A DNA stretch of 11,719 bases from Thioalkalivibrio sp. (lineage in GTDB: Bacteria > Pseudomonadota > Gammaproteobacteria > Ectothiorhodospirales > Ectothiorhodospiraceae), in the NCBI GenBank assembly GCA_007120575.1, contig SKNJ01000277.1, positions 1 through 11,719 of the forward strand, given 5' to 3'. This document shows positions 1 to 6,392 of this stretch, in pieces. Positions within the stretch are counted from its first letter, which is position 1, and the number at the start of each line of letters is the position of its first letter. The notes beneath the pieces are model-generated. The model ran no database searches. It was given only the letters and a program-made list of their open reading frames with translations, and was not told the DNA's origin. The translations under genes and the position numbers were made by a program.

Positions 1-12
1 AAGGATACGCAA

Positions 13-55
13 GTGAAATTTCAGAATTGATCTGTGTTTGATCACGACGTATCAA
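13..55 (+). promoter_or_regulatory. Promoter/operator region upstream of the amidase gene
   Basis: Three signals lie here. A perfect 10-bp palindrome, TGAAATTTCA, is at 14-23. An inverted repeat TTGAT-N8-ATCAA is at 38-55, of a size typical for MarR-family sites. TTGATC occurs twice, at 27-32 and 38-43, 11 bp (about one helical turn) apart. A weak sigma-70-like promoter can be drawn from TTGATC (27-32) and TATCAA (50-55) with a 17-bp spacer, so the inverted repeat would cover the -10 box. The palindromes are seen directly; their use as promoter and operator is inference. Confidence 0.4.
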
Positions 56-157
56 TTTGCCAGACGAAGACACATTTGTGCGCAAGGCCCGGCTGGCTCG
101 ATTCACTTCGGTCAGTTCGAACGGATGTCGCGTGTGAAGGAAGAGGAGACGAGGCCC

Positions 158-1564
158 GTGACGGATACAGTTAGTCGAGCTGCACAGGAAGAGACGGCGG
201 CGCGACTGGAAACACTGGCCATAGCGCTGGCCAACGAGGAAGTGACCAGCCGCGCGCTGGTCGAGAAATGCTTGAGCCGGATCGAGAACCCAGATGGCGA
301 AGGTTCGCGCGCGTTTCTCAAGCTGTTTGCCAGGCAGGCCCGCGCCCAAGCCGAACTTGCCGACCAAATGCGACTGTCAGGGATGTTACCGTCTCGGTTT
401 CTGGGAATTCCCATTTCGGTCAAGGACCTATTCGACCTGGAAGGCGACATAACGACTGCCGGTTCCCGTGTGCTGCAATCGGCCGCCCCGGCAGGTGCCG
501 ACGCATTGGCCATCGCCCGGCTCCGGAGGGCGGGTTTCATCCTGATCGGCCGGACGAACATGACCGAGTTCGCCTTCTCGGGCCTCGGCCTCAACCCGCA
601 TTATGGCACGCCGCTGGCGCCTTGGGATAGAGACAACGGCCGCATTCCCGGCGGCTCCTCCTCGGGTGCTGCGGTCTCAGTGGCCGATGGCATGGCCCAT
701 GCCGCCATTGGCACCGACACCGGTGGTTCCTGCCGTATTCCGGCGGCGTTTTGCGGTATTGTCGGCTACAAGCCCACGGTCGGCACGATCCCGGCGGATG
801 GGATCGTGCCGCTTTCGCATACGCTGGACTCCGCCGGCCCGCTGGCCGCCGGTGTGTCGTGCTGCGCCACGCTTCATGCGCTGATGGCAACGGGTGAGGC
901 ACCGGCGCCACCGGGAGGCGGGGCAGGGGATGTGGCCGGGTTGCGCATCGGTGTGCCTCAGACGGTGGTGCTGGTCGATATGGATGAAACGGTCGCGCGT
1001 GACTTCGACGCGGCTCTGGTGGCGCTGTCGGATGCGGGGGCCTATGTTGTCGAGACGCCTATGGAGCCATTCGGGCGCATTGCCGAGATCAATTCCAAAG
1101 GCGGGTTCGCCGCGGCCGAGGCGTATGCCTGGCATCAGGAGATGATGGCGCGCGACGAAACTGCGTACGACCCCAGGGTGAGCAGCCGCATTGCGCGCGG
1201 TGCGAGCCAGTCGGCGGCGGATTACATCGCGTTGCTGGCGGCGCGGCGGCGGTTGATCACGGATTTCGAAGCCGAAGCGTCAGGATTCGATCTGCTGGCC
1301 TTTCCGACGGTACCGACGATACCTCCTCTGTTGGCCCCGCTGGAAGCCGATGACGCGCTTTACGCCAACATCAACCTGCTGATGCTGCGCAATTCGACCA
1401 CGCTGAATATGGTGGATGGCTGTGCGGTTTCGCTGCCGGTTCATGTACCCGGCGCGGCGCCGGTGGGACTTACGCTGGCGGCGGCGCGGGGCGACGATTC
1501 GCGCCTTCTCCGGTGGGCGCTGGCGGTCGAGCGGGTCATGGAGAACCATCGCCGCGCGGGATGA
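158..1564 (+). CDS. Amidase-signature family hydrolase (AtzF/GatA-like amidase)
   Basis: This is a 468-residue amidase-signature enzyme, a cytoplasmic hydrolase of C-N bonds in amides or ureides. The Ser-cisSer-Lys triad is visible: Lys89 in ISVKDLFD, cis-Ser167 in PGGSSSGAA and nucleophile Ser191 in GTDTGGSCRIPAAFCG, the last being the family's glycine/serine-rich core. Length is normal for a stand-alone amidase. I chose the GTG at 158 because AGAGGAGA sits 8 bases upstream and the first conserved helix then begins near residue 17. An in-frame ATG at 125 (479 residues) and a TTG at 38 are possible but lack a ribosome site. The stop codon lies in the loop of a strong hairpin. It is transcribed alone, ahead of a MarR/monooxygenase unit, which suggests it processes an amide related to that pathway. 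Substrate specificity cannot be read from the sequence; GatA, the tRNA amidotransferase subunit, is unlikely because gatC and gatB are absent. Confidence 0.93.
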   Translation: MTDTVSRAAQEETAARLETLAIALANEEVTSRALVEKCLSRIENPDGEGSRAFLKLFARQARAQAELADQMRLSGMLPSRFLGIPISVKDLFDLEGDITTAGSRVLQSAAPAGADALAIARLRRAGFILIGRTNMTEFAFSGLGLNPHYGTPLAPWDRDNGRIPGGSSSGAAVSVADGMAHAAIGTDTGGSCRIPAAFCGIVGYKPTVGTIPADGIVPLSHTLDSAGPLAAGVSCCATLHALMATGEAPAPPGGGAGDVAGLRIGVPQTVVLVDMDETVARDFDAALVALSDAGAYVVETPMEPFGRIAEINSKGGFAAAEAYAWHQEMMARDETAYDPRVSSRIARGASQSAADYIALLAARRRLITDFEAEASGFDLLAFPTVPTIPPLLAPLEADDALYANINLLMLRNSTTLNMVDGCAVSLPVHVPGAAPVGLTLAAARGDDSRLLRWALAVERVMENHRRAG

Positions 1565-1584
1565 GGCCGCGCGGCGATGGTTCT
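1542..1584 (+). terminator. Strong hairpin terminator overlapping the amidase 3' end
   Basis: An 18-bp perfect inverted repeat, AGAACCATCGCCGCGCGG (1542-1559) with its exact complement at 1567-1584, encloses a 7-base loop, GATGAGG. The 5' arm encodes the last amidase residues and the TGA stop (1562-1564) is in the loop. Downstream there is only a poor T-run (GGTTCT), so classical intrinsic termination is likely but not certain. The symmetry of the arm ends (AGAACC/GGTTCT) would also allow function on the opposite strand. Confidence 0.75.
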
Positions 1585-1650
1585 GACACGCCTAAAATAC
1601 TGAAAACATAAGGTGATCCAGAAGTGGCGCTTCAGGTCGGCGGAAAGAGT

Positions 1651-1679
1651 TTGCGCAAAATACCTTCGTAAGTTACCTT
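1651..1679 (+). promoter_or_regulatory. Candidate promoter with overlapping operator before the MarR gene
   Basis: TTGCGC (1651-1656) and TACCTT (1674-1679) are separated by 17 bp and could form a weak sigma-70-type promoter. Between and over them lies a near-palindrome centred on G1668, TAcCTT-CGT-AAGtTA, about 15 bp with one mismatched pair in its arms. TACCTT is also directly repeated at 1661 and 1674. A MarR-type regulator encoded just downstream could repress its own operon from such a site. The repeats are seen in the sequence; the function is inferred. Confidence 0.35.
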
Positions 1680-1708
1680 TCTATAAAAGCTATGAGGGAG
1701 AGTCACCT

Positions 1709-2260
1709 ATGTCGCCCCCAAAACCAGACGAAGAGCGCCCCCTGACCGTCAGTCTGCCCGATCTGCTTCATGGCGGCAGCGACGCGCGCTTTCGCGAGAT
1801 GCTGCACAACCTGCTCGCCTTTGCCGCGCGGCTGGAGCAGATCCGGGGGCGCATGGGCGCGATGGTGGGTCTGTCCGGCAGCCAGTATACCGTTCTAATC
1901 AGCATCCGGCAGCTCCAGGGTACGGCTGGCGTGGGGGTGAAGGCGATCGCCGACCATCTGTCGCTGTCGGGGCCGTTCGTGACATCCGAGACGAACAAGC
2001 TGATCAAGCTGGGATTGGTGACCAAGTGTCCCAACCCGCGGGATGCGCGCCGGGTCCTGCTGTCGATCACCCCGAAGGCGGCGACGCTCCTGGACGGTCT
2101 GGCCCCCGTCCAGCGCGAGATCAACGACGTTCTCTTCGAACCGCTGGAAGGGATGGATTTCGCGATCGTCTGCCGGTTGGCGCACGGGCTGCGCAACAGT
2201 TCGGAGCGTGCGCTGATGCTGACCGATTATCTGTCACAAACCGAGGAGCAAGGCAGATGA
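1709..2260 (+). CDS. MarR-family transcriptional regulator
   Basis: This 183-residue protein has the MarR layout: helical dimerisation segments at about 26-50 and 150-180 flanking a winged helix-turn-helix at about 58-125. The recognition helix is near 87-101 (SGPFVTSETNKLIKLGL), and the wing carries the family's D-x-R-R pattern (NPRDARRVLLSIT, 108-121). MarR proteins of aromatic catabolic clusters usually repress and are released by the substrate or a pathway intermediate. The start is the ATG with GGGAGAG six bases upstream; an in-frame GTG at 1613 would add 32 residues but has no ribosome site. The stop overlaps the flavin reductase start (ATGA), so the two are translationally coupled and regulator and enzymes share one operon. 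The gene order resembles 4-hydroxyphenylacetate clusters run by HpaR, but orthology is not established. The inducer is unknown. Confidence 0.88.
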   Translation: MSPPKPDEERPLTVSLPDLLHGGSDARFREMLHNLLAFAARLEQIRGRMGAMVGLSGSQYTVLISIRQLQGTAGVGVKAIADHLSLSGPFVTSETNKLIKLGLVTKCPNPRDARRVLLSITPKAATLLDGLAPVQREINDVLFEPLEGMDFAIVCRLAHGLRNSSERALMLTDYLSQTEEQGR

Positions 2261-2793
2261 CCGTGCATATGAACCCGGTTGACGAGCCGCGCGCCTTTCG
2301 CCGCGCGCTGGGGCAGTTTCCGACCGGAGTCTGTGTCGTCACTTGCGCGCCGGACGGTGTGCCCCATGGCATGACGATGAGTTCGTTCAACACCCTTTCG
2401 GTTGATCCGCCGCTTGTGCTGTTCAGCATCGACCGCAAGGCGCTGTCGCTGCCCGAATGGGAGCGTGCCGAAGCCTTTATGGTGAATGTTCTGGCCGCGA
2501 GTCAGTCCGATCTGTCGAATCGTTTCGCCAGCCCTCGGGGTCCCAAGTGGGAAGGCGTGGACTATCACCTCAGCCCGCATGGCGCCCCGGCGCTGCCGGG
2601 CGCGGCGGCGCGCTTCGAATGCCTGCCATATGCCCGTTATGACGGTGGTGATCATGTGCTCTTCGTGGCGCGTGTGGCCGGATACCAGGCCGACCCGGAT
2701 CGCATGCCGCTGCTGTTCTGCAAGGGCCGCTACATGCGGATCGACCCCGAACGGCCGAGCGTGCCGTCATGGCCGCTCGACATTCATTACTGA
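2257..2793 (+). CDS. Flavin reductase component of a two-component monooxygenase (HpaC-like)
   Basis: This 178-residue protein belongs to the flavin reductase-like, FMN-binding family that includes HpaC. It reduces FMN or FAD with NAD(P)H and passes free reduced flavin to a monooxygenase. Visible family features are the N-terminal FRRALGQFPTGVCVVT (14-29), GMTMSSFNTLSVDPPLVLFSI (38-58, split-barrel flavin site), GDHVLFVARV (131-140) and the closing PLLFCKGRYMRI (151-162). Length is standard for single-domain HpaC-type reductases. The ATG at 2257 overlaps the MarR stop by four bases, with GAGGAGCAAGG just upstream. The HpaB-like oxygenase gene starts 30 bases after this stop, so the pair almost certainly forms one hydroxylase system. 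Flavin and pyridine nucleotide preference cannot be told from the sequence. Confidence 0.9.
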   Translation: MTVHMNPVDEPRAFRRALGQFPTGVCVVTCAPDGVPHGMTMSSFNTLSVDPPLVLFSIDRKALSLPEWERAEAFMVNVLAASQSDLSNRFASPRGPKWEGVDYHLSPHGAPALPGAAARFECLPYARYDGGDHVLFVARVAGYQADPDRMPLLFCKGRYMRIDPERPSVPSWPLDIHY

Positions 2794-2823
2794 ACCGAAG
2801 CTCGCAGCTCAGGAGTAGAGACG

Positions 2824-4311
2824 ATGATCAAGACAGGAGATCAGCATACGGCCACGCTTCGCGATGAGCGCCAAGTCTATATCGACGGCGCGCTGGCCGG
2901 AGATGTGACCCGACACCCGGCCTTCCGGCGGGCGGTGGAATCGGTCGGGCGCCTTTACGATTTTCAGGCCGCCGAAGAAAACCGCGAGTTGATGACGTTT
3001 GAGATCCCGGACAGCGGGGGTGAACGCGCCAACCGCATCTGGCAGCTGCCCCGTAATCACGCGGAGATGGTCGAGCGTCGCAAGGGCATGGAGGCGTGGA
3101 CTGAGCTTCACGCCGGGTTCCTCGGCCGAGCGCCCGATCATGTCGCATCCTGCATCGCGGGCATGTACATGGGGCGTGACGTGTTTCACGAATATGACCC
3201 CAAGCGCGCGACCGCGCTGGAAGACTACTACCGATACGCCCGCGATAACGAACTGTATCTCACCTATGTCATCATCAATCCGCAGGCGGATCGCTCCAAG
3301 GGGGCGCATGAACAGAAGGACAGGTTCCTTGCTGCTGGCGTGGTCGACGAAGATAACGAGGGTCTGACCATCCGGGGAGCCAAGATGCTTGCCACCGGCG
3401 GGATCATGGCCAATGAGGTCTTTGTCACCTGCATTCAACCTCTCCGTGCGGGGGAAGAGCCTTACGCGGTCTCCTTTGCCGTGCCGATGAACGCACCGGG
3501 GCTGAAGATCTTGTCGCGCAAGTCCTACGAGGCGGCGGCGACCAGCGTTTATGACAACCCCCTTGCCAGCCGCTTCGACGAGAACGACGCGGTGTTGTAT
3601 TTTGACGATGTGAAGGTGCCATGGGAGCGGGTGTTCGTTAACCAGGACACCGCGATGTGCATGAAGCAGTTCATGTCCACGCCGGCGCATGTGCATCAGA
3701 ACCACCAGGCGCAGGTCCGGCTGATGGTGAAGATGCGCTTCCTCCTCGGGATTGCCCGGCGCATCGCCGAGACCAACGGCACCGTCGAGTTCCCGCAGGT
3801 GCGCGAGACGTTGGGCACGTTGGCCGCGCAGAACACCATGGTCGATGCGCTGGTGCATGCGATGGAAGTGAAGGGCGAGATGTGGGGCGAGTATTTCGTT
3901 CCCGACCGCCACACACTCTATTCGGCGCAGGTGCTTACCCAGCAGATGTATGCCCAGGTCATCACCACATTGCGTGACCTGGCCGGTGGCGGGCTCATCA
4001 TGCTGCCCTCCTCGGTGGCCGATTTCGCCAACCCCGAGTTGCGGGAGCTGATCGGCAAGACGCAGCAGTCGCCTGCGGCATCGTCGGAGGGGCGGGTGAA
4101 GTTCTTCAAGCTGGCCTGGGACGCGATCGGCTCGGAATTTGCCTCCCGCCACACACAGTATGAGATGTTCTATGCTGGGGCGAGCTTCGTCACCAAGGGG
4201 CATTCCTTCCGCACCTTCGACTGGGACCGCTCCACTGGCTTGGTCGATCGGATGCTGGACAGCTACACCCTTGAGGACGAGCTGGCCGCGATCAATGTGG
4301 CCGCAGAGTGA
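2824..4311 (+). CDS. FADH2-dependent aromatic hydroxylase, HpaB (4-hydroxyphenylacetate 3-monooxygenase) family
   Basis: The 495-residue product is a full-length HpaB-family oxygenase, an acyl-CoA dehydrogenase-fold enzyme that uses reduced flavin and O2 to hydroxylate phenol-type rings. It matches what I recall of E. coli HpaB throughout: N-terminal TLRDERQVYIDG (11-22) and DVTRHPAFR (27-35), GRAPDHVA (101-108), INPQADRS (151-158), SRFDENDAVLYFDDVKVPWE, GGGLIMLPSS and AWDAIGSEFASRH. The Arg of the substrate pocket is kept (R102). Positions equivalent to the pocket Tyr and His of E. coli HpaB are H106 and Y148, so the two residue types are exchanged. This points to a related but different substrate. 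AGGAG sits 8 bases before the ATG. The gene lies between its likely reductase and a cupin. Chlorophenol-type (TftD/TcpA) or heteroaromatic substrates are alternatives to 4-hydroxyphenylacetate. The family call is very secure, the substrate open. Confidence 0.93.
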   Translation: MIKTGDQHTATLRDERQVYIDGALAGDVTRHPAFRRAVESVGRLYDFQAAEENRELMTFEIPDSGGERANRIWQLPRNHAEMVERRKGMEAWTELHAGFLGRAPDHVASCIAGMYMGRDVFHEYDPKRATALEDYYRYARDNELYLTYVIINPQADRSKGAHEQKDRFLAAGVVDEDNEGLTIRGAKMLATGGIMANEVFVTCIQPLRAGEEPYAVSFAVPMNAPGLKILSRKSYEAAATSVYDNPLASRFDENDAVLYFDDVKVPWERVFVNQDTAMCMKQFMSTPAHVHQNHQAQVRLMVKMRFLLGIARRIAETNGTVEFPQVRETLGTLAAQNTMVDALVHAMEVKGEMWGEYFVPDRHTLYSAQVLTQQMYAQVITTLRDLAGGGLIMLPSSVADFANPELRELIGKTQQSPAASSEGRVKFFKLAWDAIGSEFASRHTQYEMFYAGASFVTKGHSFRTFDWDRSTGLVDRMLDSYTLEDELAAINVAAE

Positions 4312-4323
4312 AAGGAGGCGGGA

Positions 4324-4704
4324 ATGGCAATCGACAAGGAGCACAAGGAATTCTACCCGGTGGACATGGGCACGGACGGCTGGCACACGCCGCCGGGCTA
4401 TCCCGACGGGATCGAGCAGAAGATCCTTGCCGGCAAGCTGGATGAGGATGCCAAGGTCGGCAATCGCACGCGGCTTCTGCGCTTCAAGCCCGGCGTCTAC
4501 ACTACGAAACCCTTCGTCCACGACTACTGGGAGGAGGTCTATCTGGTGGAAGGCGATTTGACGGTCGGCAATGATGAGCGGGGCCGTGGCGGTGAAGCCT
4601 TTTCGCCGCATACCTATGCCTGCCGTCCGCCCGGGGTGCATCACGGCCCGTTCAAATCCGAACGCGGCTGCGTGCTGCTCGAGGTTCATTACTACGACAG
4701 CTGA
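4324..4704 (+). CDS. Small single-domain cupin protein
   Basis: This 126-residue protein has one cupin barrel. Motif 1 is at about 57-77 (GVYTTKPFVHDYWEEVYLVEG), with H66 and E70 correctly spaced from the closing glycine. Motif 2 is at about 101-110 (RPPGVHHGPF), with H106/H107. The first His of the usual H-x-H pair is replaced by F64, leaving a possible three-ligand site (H66, E70, H106 or H107). Related small cupins include ring- or C-C-cleaving dioxygenases and isomerases as well as non-catalytic sensors, so enzyme activity is possible but not shown. AAGGAGG lies five bases before the ATG and twelve bases separate it from the monooxygenase stop. It is the last gene of the MarR-reductase-oxygenase unit and may act on the hydroxylated product. 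Confidence 0.82.
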   Translation: MAIDKEHKEFYPVDMGTDGWHTPPGYPDGIEQKILAGKLDEDAKVGNRTRLLRFKPGVYTTKPFVHDYWEEVYLVEGDLTVGNDERGRGGEAFSPHTYACRPPGVHHGPFKSERGCVLLEVHYYDS

Positions 4705-4733
4705 ATTGGGCTGTTCCGAGCCTATGGCCGATC

Positions 4734-4786
4734 CGACCCGCCGCGGGAGCCCGAACCGTGGCGGGTCGTGACATTACGGCCGTAAT
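4734..4786 (+). repeat. Stem-loop and perfect 14-bp palindrome in the cupin/binding-protein gap
   Basis: CGACCCGCC (4734-4742) pairs perfectly with GGCGGGTCG (4760-4768) around a 17-base loop. Five bases later comes a perfect 14-bp palindrome, ATTACGGCCGTAAT (4773-4786). No T-run follows the stem. The palindrome could be an operator for the downstream transport operon or part of transcript 3' processing; neither is shown by sequence alone. Confidence 0.45.
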
Positions 4787-4794
4787 TCGGGCGC

Positions 4795-4819
4795 AAAGCG
4801 CTCCGAAGCCGGAGCTTTT
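4795..4819 (+). terminator. Probable intrinsic terminator after the monooxygenase operon
   Basis: GCTCCG (4800-4805), loop AAGC, then CGGAGC (4810-4815) forms a 6-bp G+C-rich stem followed directly by TTTT (4816-4819). An alternative pairing of AAAG (4795-4798) with CTTT (4815-4818) extends the stem over a two-base bulge. Short but of classic form, it would end the MarR-to-cupin transcript about 110 bases after the cupin stop. Confidence 0.55.
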
Positions 4820-4851
4820 CCCAAGAATTTGCACTGTTCGCACAACAAGGC

Positions 4852-4890
4852 TTGACAAGAATCACCTTGGAAGTTTTGGTGAAATTTCAC
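4852..4890 (+). promoter_or_regulatory. Candidate promoter -35 and GTGAAATTTCAC operator for the transport operon
   Basis: TTGACA, a perfect -35 hexamer, is at 4852-4857; the best -10 at 17 bp spacing (TTTGGT, 4875-4880) is poor. A perfect 12-bp palindrome, GTGAAATTTCAC, follows at 4879-4890, and TCACC (4862-4866) / GGTGA (4878-4882) forms an additional inverted pair. The 11-base core GTGAAATTTCA is identical to bases 13-23 upstream of the amidase gene. A repressor or activator bound here would control the start of the import operon. Promoter assignment is tentative; the palindrome is unambiguous. Confidence 0.45.
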
Positions 4891-4974
4891 AGCAAATCAT
4901 CTTCGGCAGGGCATGCGCGCTGCCGTGATGCAAGAAGCAGACAAACACTCACGACCAGCAACAGGGGAATTGAG

Positions 4975-6279
4975 ATGATGCGTTCACCTTTCCGCAGTAG
5001 CATTGCGCAGATCGGCCTCGCCGCGGCTATCGCCTTGGGCACGGCCGCTTCGGCGCAGGAGGCACCCTCCGAATTCAATATCGGCGTGTTCACCTTTACC
5101 TCGGGACCGGCTGCGGCCTATGGCATGCCGGGCCGTCAGGGTGCCGAGCTGATGATCGACATGATCAACGAAGGTGGCGGCATCGGCGGGGTGCCGGTGC
5201 GGGCAACCTATGTGGATGAAGCGCAGGGCGCCGAGGGTGTGATCTCGGAGTATCGCCGTCTGGCCAGCGACCTCGACACCCAAGTGATGATCGCGGCACT
5301 GTCGTCGAGCAATTGCCTGGCGCTTGCGCCTGTGGCTGATCAGATTGGCATGCCTACGATCAGCTGGAACTGCGATACTCACCAGCTGTTCCTGGAGGAG
5401 GAGCTGCAGTATACCTTCCGTCCCAATGGCAACACCATTCCAGAATTTGCCGCTTTCGCGGCCTATCTGATGGAGGTCAATCCTGACGCGCAGCGTATTG
5501 CGATCATCAACCCCGACTACGCCTTTGGCCATGACGCAGGTGAGATCGTCAAGGCGACGCTGAGCGCGATCAACCCCGATGTGGAGATCGTAGCAGAACT
5601 CTATCCCAGCCTCGGCGCATCGAGCTTCCAAACCGAGATTTCGCGCCTCTCCGCAGCGCGGCCGGATGCGATATTCTCCAATCTCTGGGGCGCTGATCTG
5701 GAAAACTTCATTCGCCAAGCACAGCCACGCGGGCTGTTCAACCAGAGCCAGATGATACTCGCGCTTGGGGAGACCGTGCTGGAATCGCTCGGCCTGCCTG
5801 ACGGAGTGATCGTTGGGGTTCTGGGCGATGGCTGGTGGAATACACCGACCGCGCGAGCCAACGAGCTGACGGTGGCCTTCACCGAAGCCTATCAAGATCG
5901 CTATGGTGAATATCCGGTCTTTCCGACGATGAAGATGGCCAATGCGCTGCTGTTCATGCAGCAGGCGGTGGAGGATGCCATTGCCGAGGCAGATGGCGAC
6001 TGGCCAAGCCGCGAACAGATCGCAGCAGCGATGGAGGGGCGGACCTTTGAATCGTTGACCGGCACCGTAGTGCTTCGCGAGGACAACGACGCGGTGGTCG
6101 ATCAGGTCGTAGGTGTGTCGATGCAAGACGAAGATTTGGGCTTTACCGGAATCGGCAACATGGTGCGTTACCCGGGCGAGGCGCTGATGCCGCCGATCGG
6201 CGAAGATCCGATTGCCTGGCTCGGCACGCTGGATGCCGAATGGCTCGATAGTCTGCCCAAACCCGGTTCCTACCAGTAG
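4975..6279 (+). CDS. Periplasmic substrate-binding protein of a branched-chain-type (HAAT) ABC importer
   Basis: This 434-residue protein has a Sec signal peptide: Arg at 3 and 7, hydrophobic core at about 13-25 and likely cleavage after ASA (27/28). The rest is a type I periplasmic binding fold of the Leu/Ile/Val-AmiC class (Peripla_BP_6): FNIGVFTFTSGPAAAYGMPG (34-53), the AELMIDMINEGGGIGGVPV segment and the ligand-loop stretch SSSNCLALAPVADQIGMP (110-127). Such proteins bind amino acids but also amides, urea and aromatic acids; the gene context favours a catabolic substrate over leucine. AGGGGA lies 6 bases before the ATG at 4975; the ATG at 4978 is equally possible. It heads the permease operon, separated from livH by a 113-base spacer full of hairpins. 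Cys114 and Cys133 are close to the predicted ligand loop. Ligand unknown. Confidence 0.92.
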   Translation: MMRSPFRSSIAQIGLAAAIALGTAASAQEAPSEFNIGVFTFTSGPAAAYGMPGRQGAELMIDMINEGGGIGGVPVRATYVDEAQGAEGVISEYRRLASDLDTQVMIAALSSSNCLALAPVADQIGMPTISWNCDTHQLFLEEELQYTFRPNGNTIPEFAAFAAYLMEVNPDAQRIAIINPDYAFGHDAGEIVKATLSAINPDVEIVAELYPSLGASSFQTEISRLSAARPDAIFSNLWGADLENFIRQAQPRGLFNQSQMILALGETVLESLGLPDGVIVGVLGDGWWNTPTARANELTVAFTEAYQDRYGEYPVFPTMKMANALLFMQQAVEDAIAEADGDWPSREQIAAAMEGRTFESLTGTVVLREDNDAVVDQVVGVSMQDEDLGFTGIGNMVRYPGEALMPPIGEDPIAWLGTLDAEWLDSLPKPGSYQ

Positions 6280-6289
6280 GGCAAAAGGA

Positions 6290-6364
6290 GCGCGCGCTGC
6301 ACAGAAGCCAACGGCTGCCGTGGCGCGCGCGCCTGTCTTCCGGGTCGGTTTCGGCTCCGGGAAG
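6290..6364 (+). terminator. Two hairpins between binding-protein and permease genes (attenuator-like)
   Basis: GCGCGCGC (6290-6297) pairs with 6323-6330, and an inner AGCC/GGCT stem with a 3-base loop (6306-6316) sits inside it. A second, weaker stem pairs CTTCC (6337-6341) with GGAAG (6360-6364). Neither is followed by a T-run. Such structures after a binding-protein gene commonly block 3' decay or partly terminate, so that binding protein exceeds permease. That role is inferred from position. Half-site-like GTGAAA occurs at 6364-6369. Confidence 0.45.
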
Positions 6365-6392
6365 TGAAAACCTCTGAACAACAGGCTAAGAG

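Noticed and set aside
38..157. N-terminal extension of the amidase from TTG at 38
   Set aside because: There is no ribosome site, the added residues do not resemble the family, and the extension would run through the candidate promoter and operator. The GTG at 158 has a strong Shine-Dalgarno sequence.
158..1564. GatA subunit of the tRNA amidotransferase
   Set aside because: The signature region fits both, but no gatC or gatB is nearby and the catabolic context favours a stand-alone amidase.
2809..4689. A 626-codon open frame on the - strand opposite the monooxygenase and cupin genes
   Set aside because: It is antisense to two clearly conserved proteins, has no recognisable domain, is rich in His/Arg/Leu as expected from reversed G+C-rich codons, and crosses the gene boundary. 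It is a composition artefact.
4984..6381. A 465-codon open frame on the - strand opposite the binding-protein gene
   Set aside because: It mirrors the conserved binding protein codon for codon, with no known motif. Long antisense frames are expected at this G+C content.
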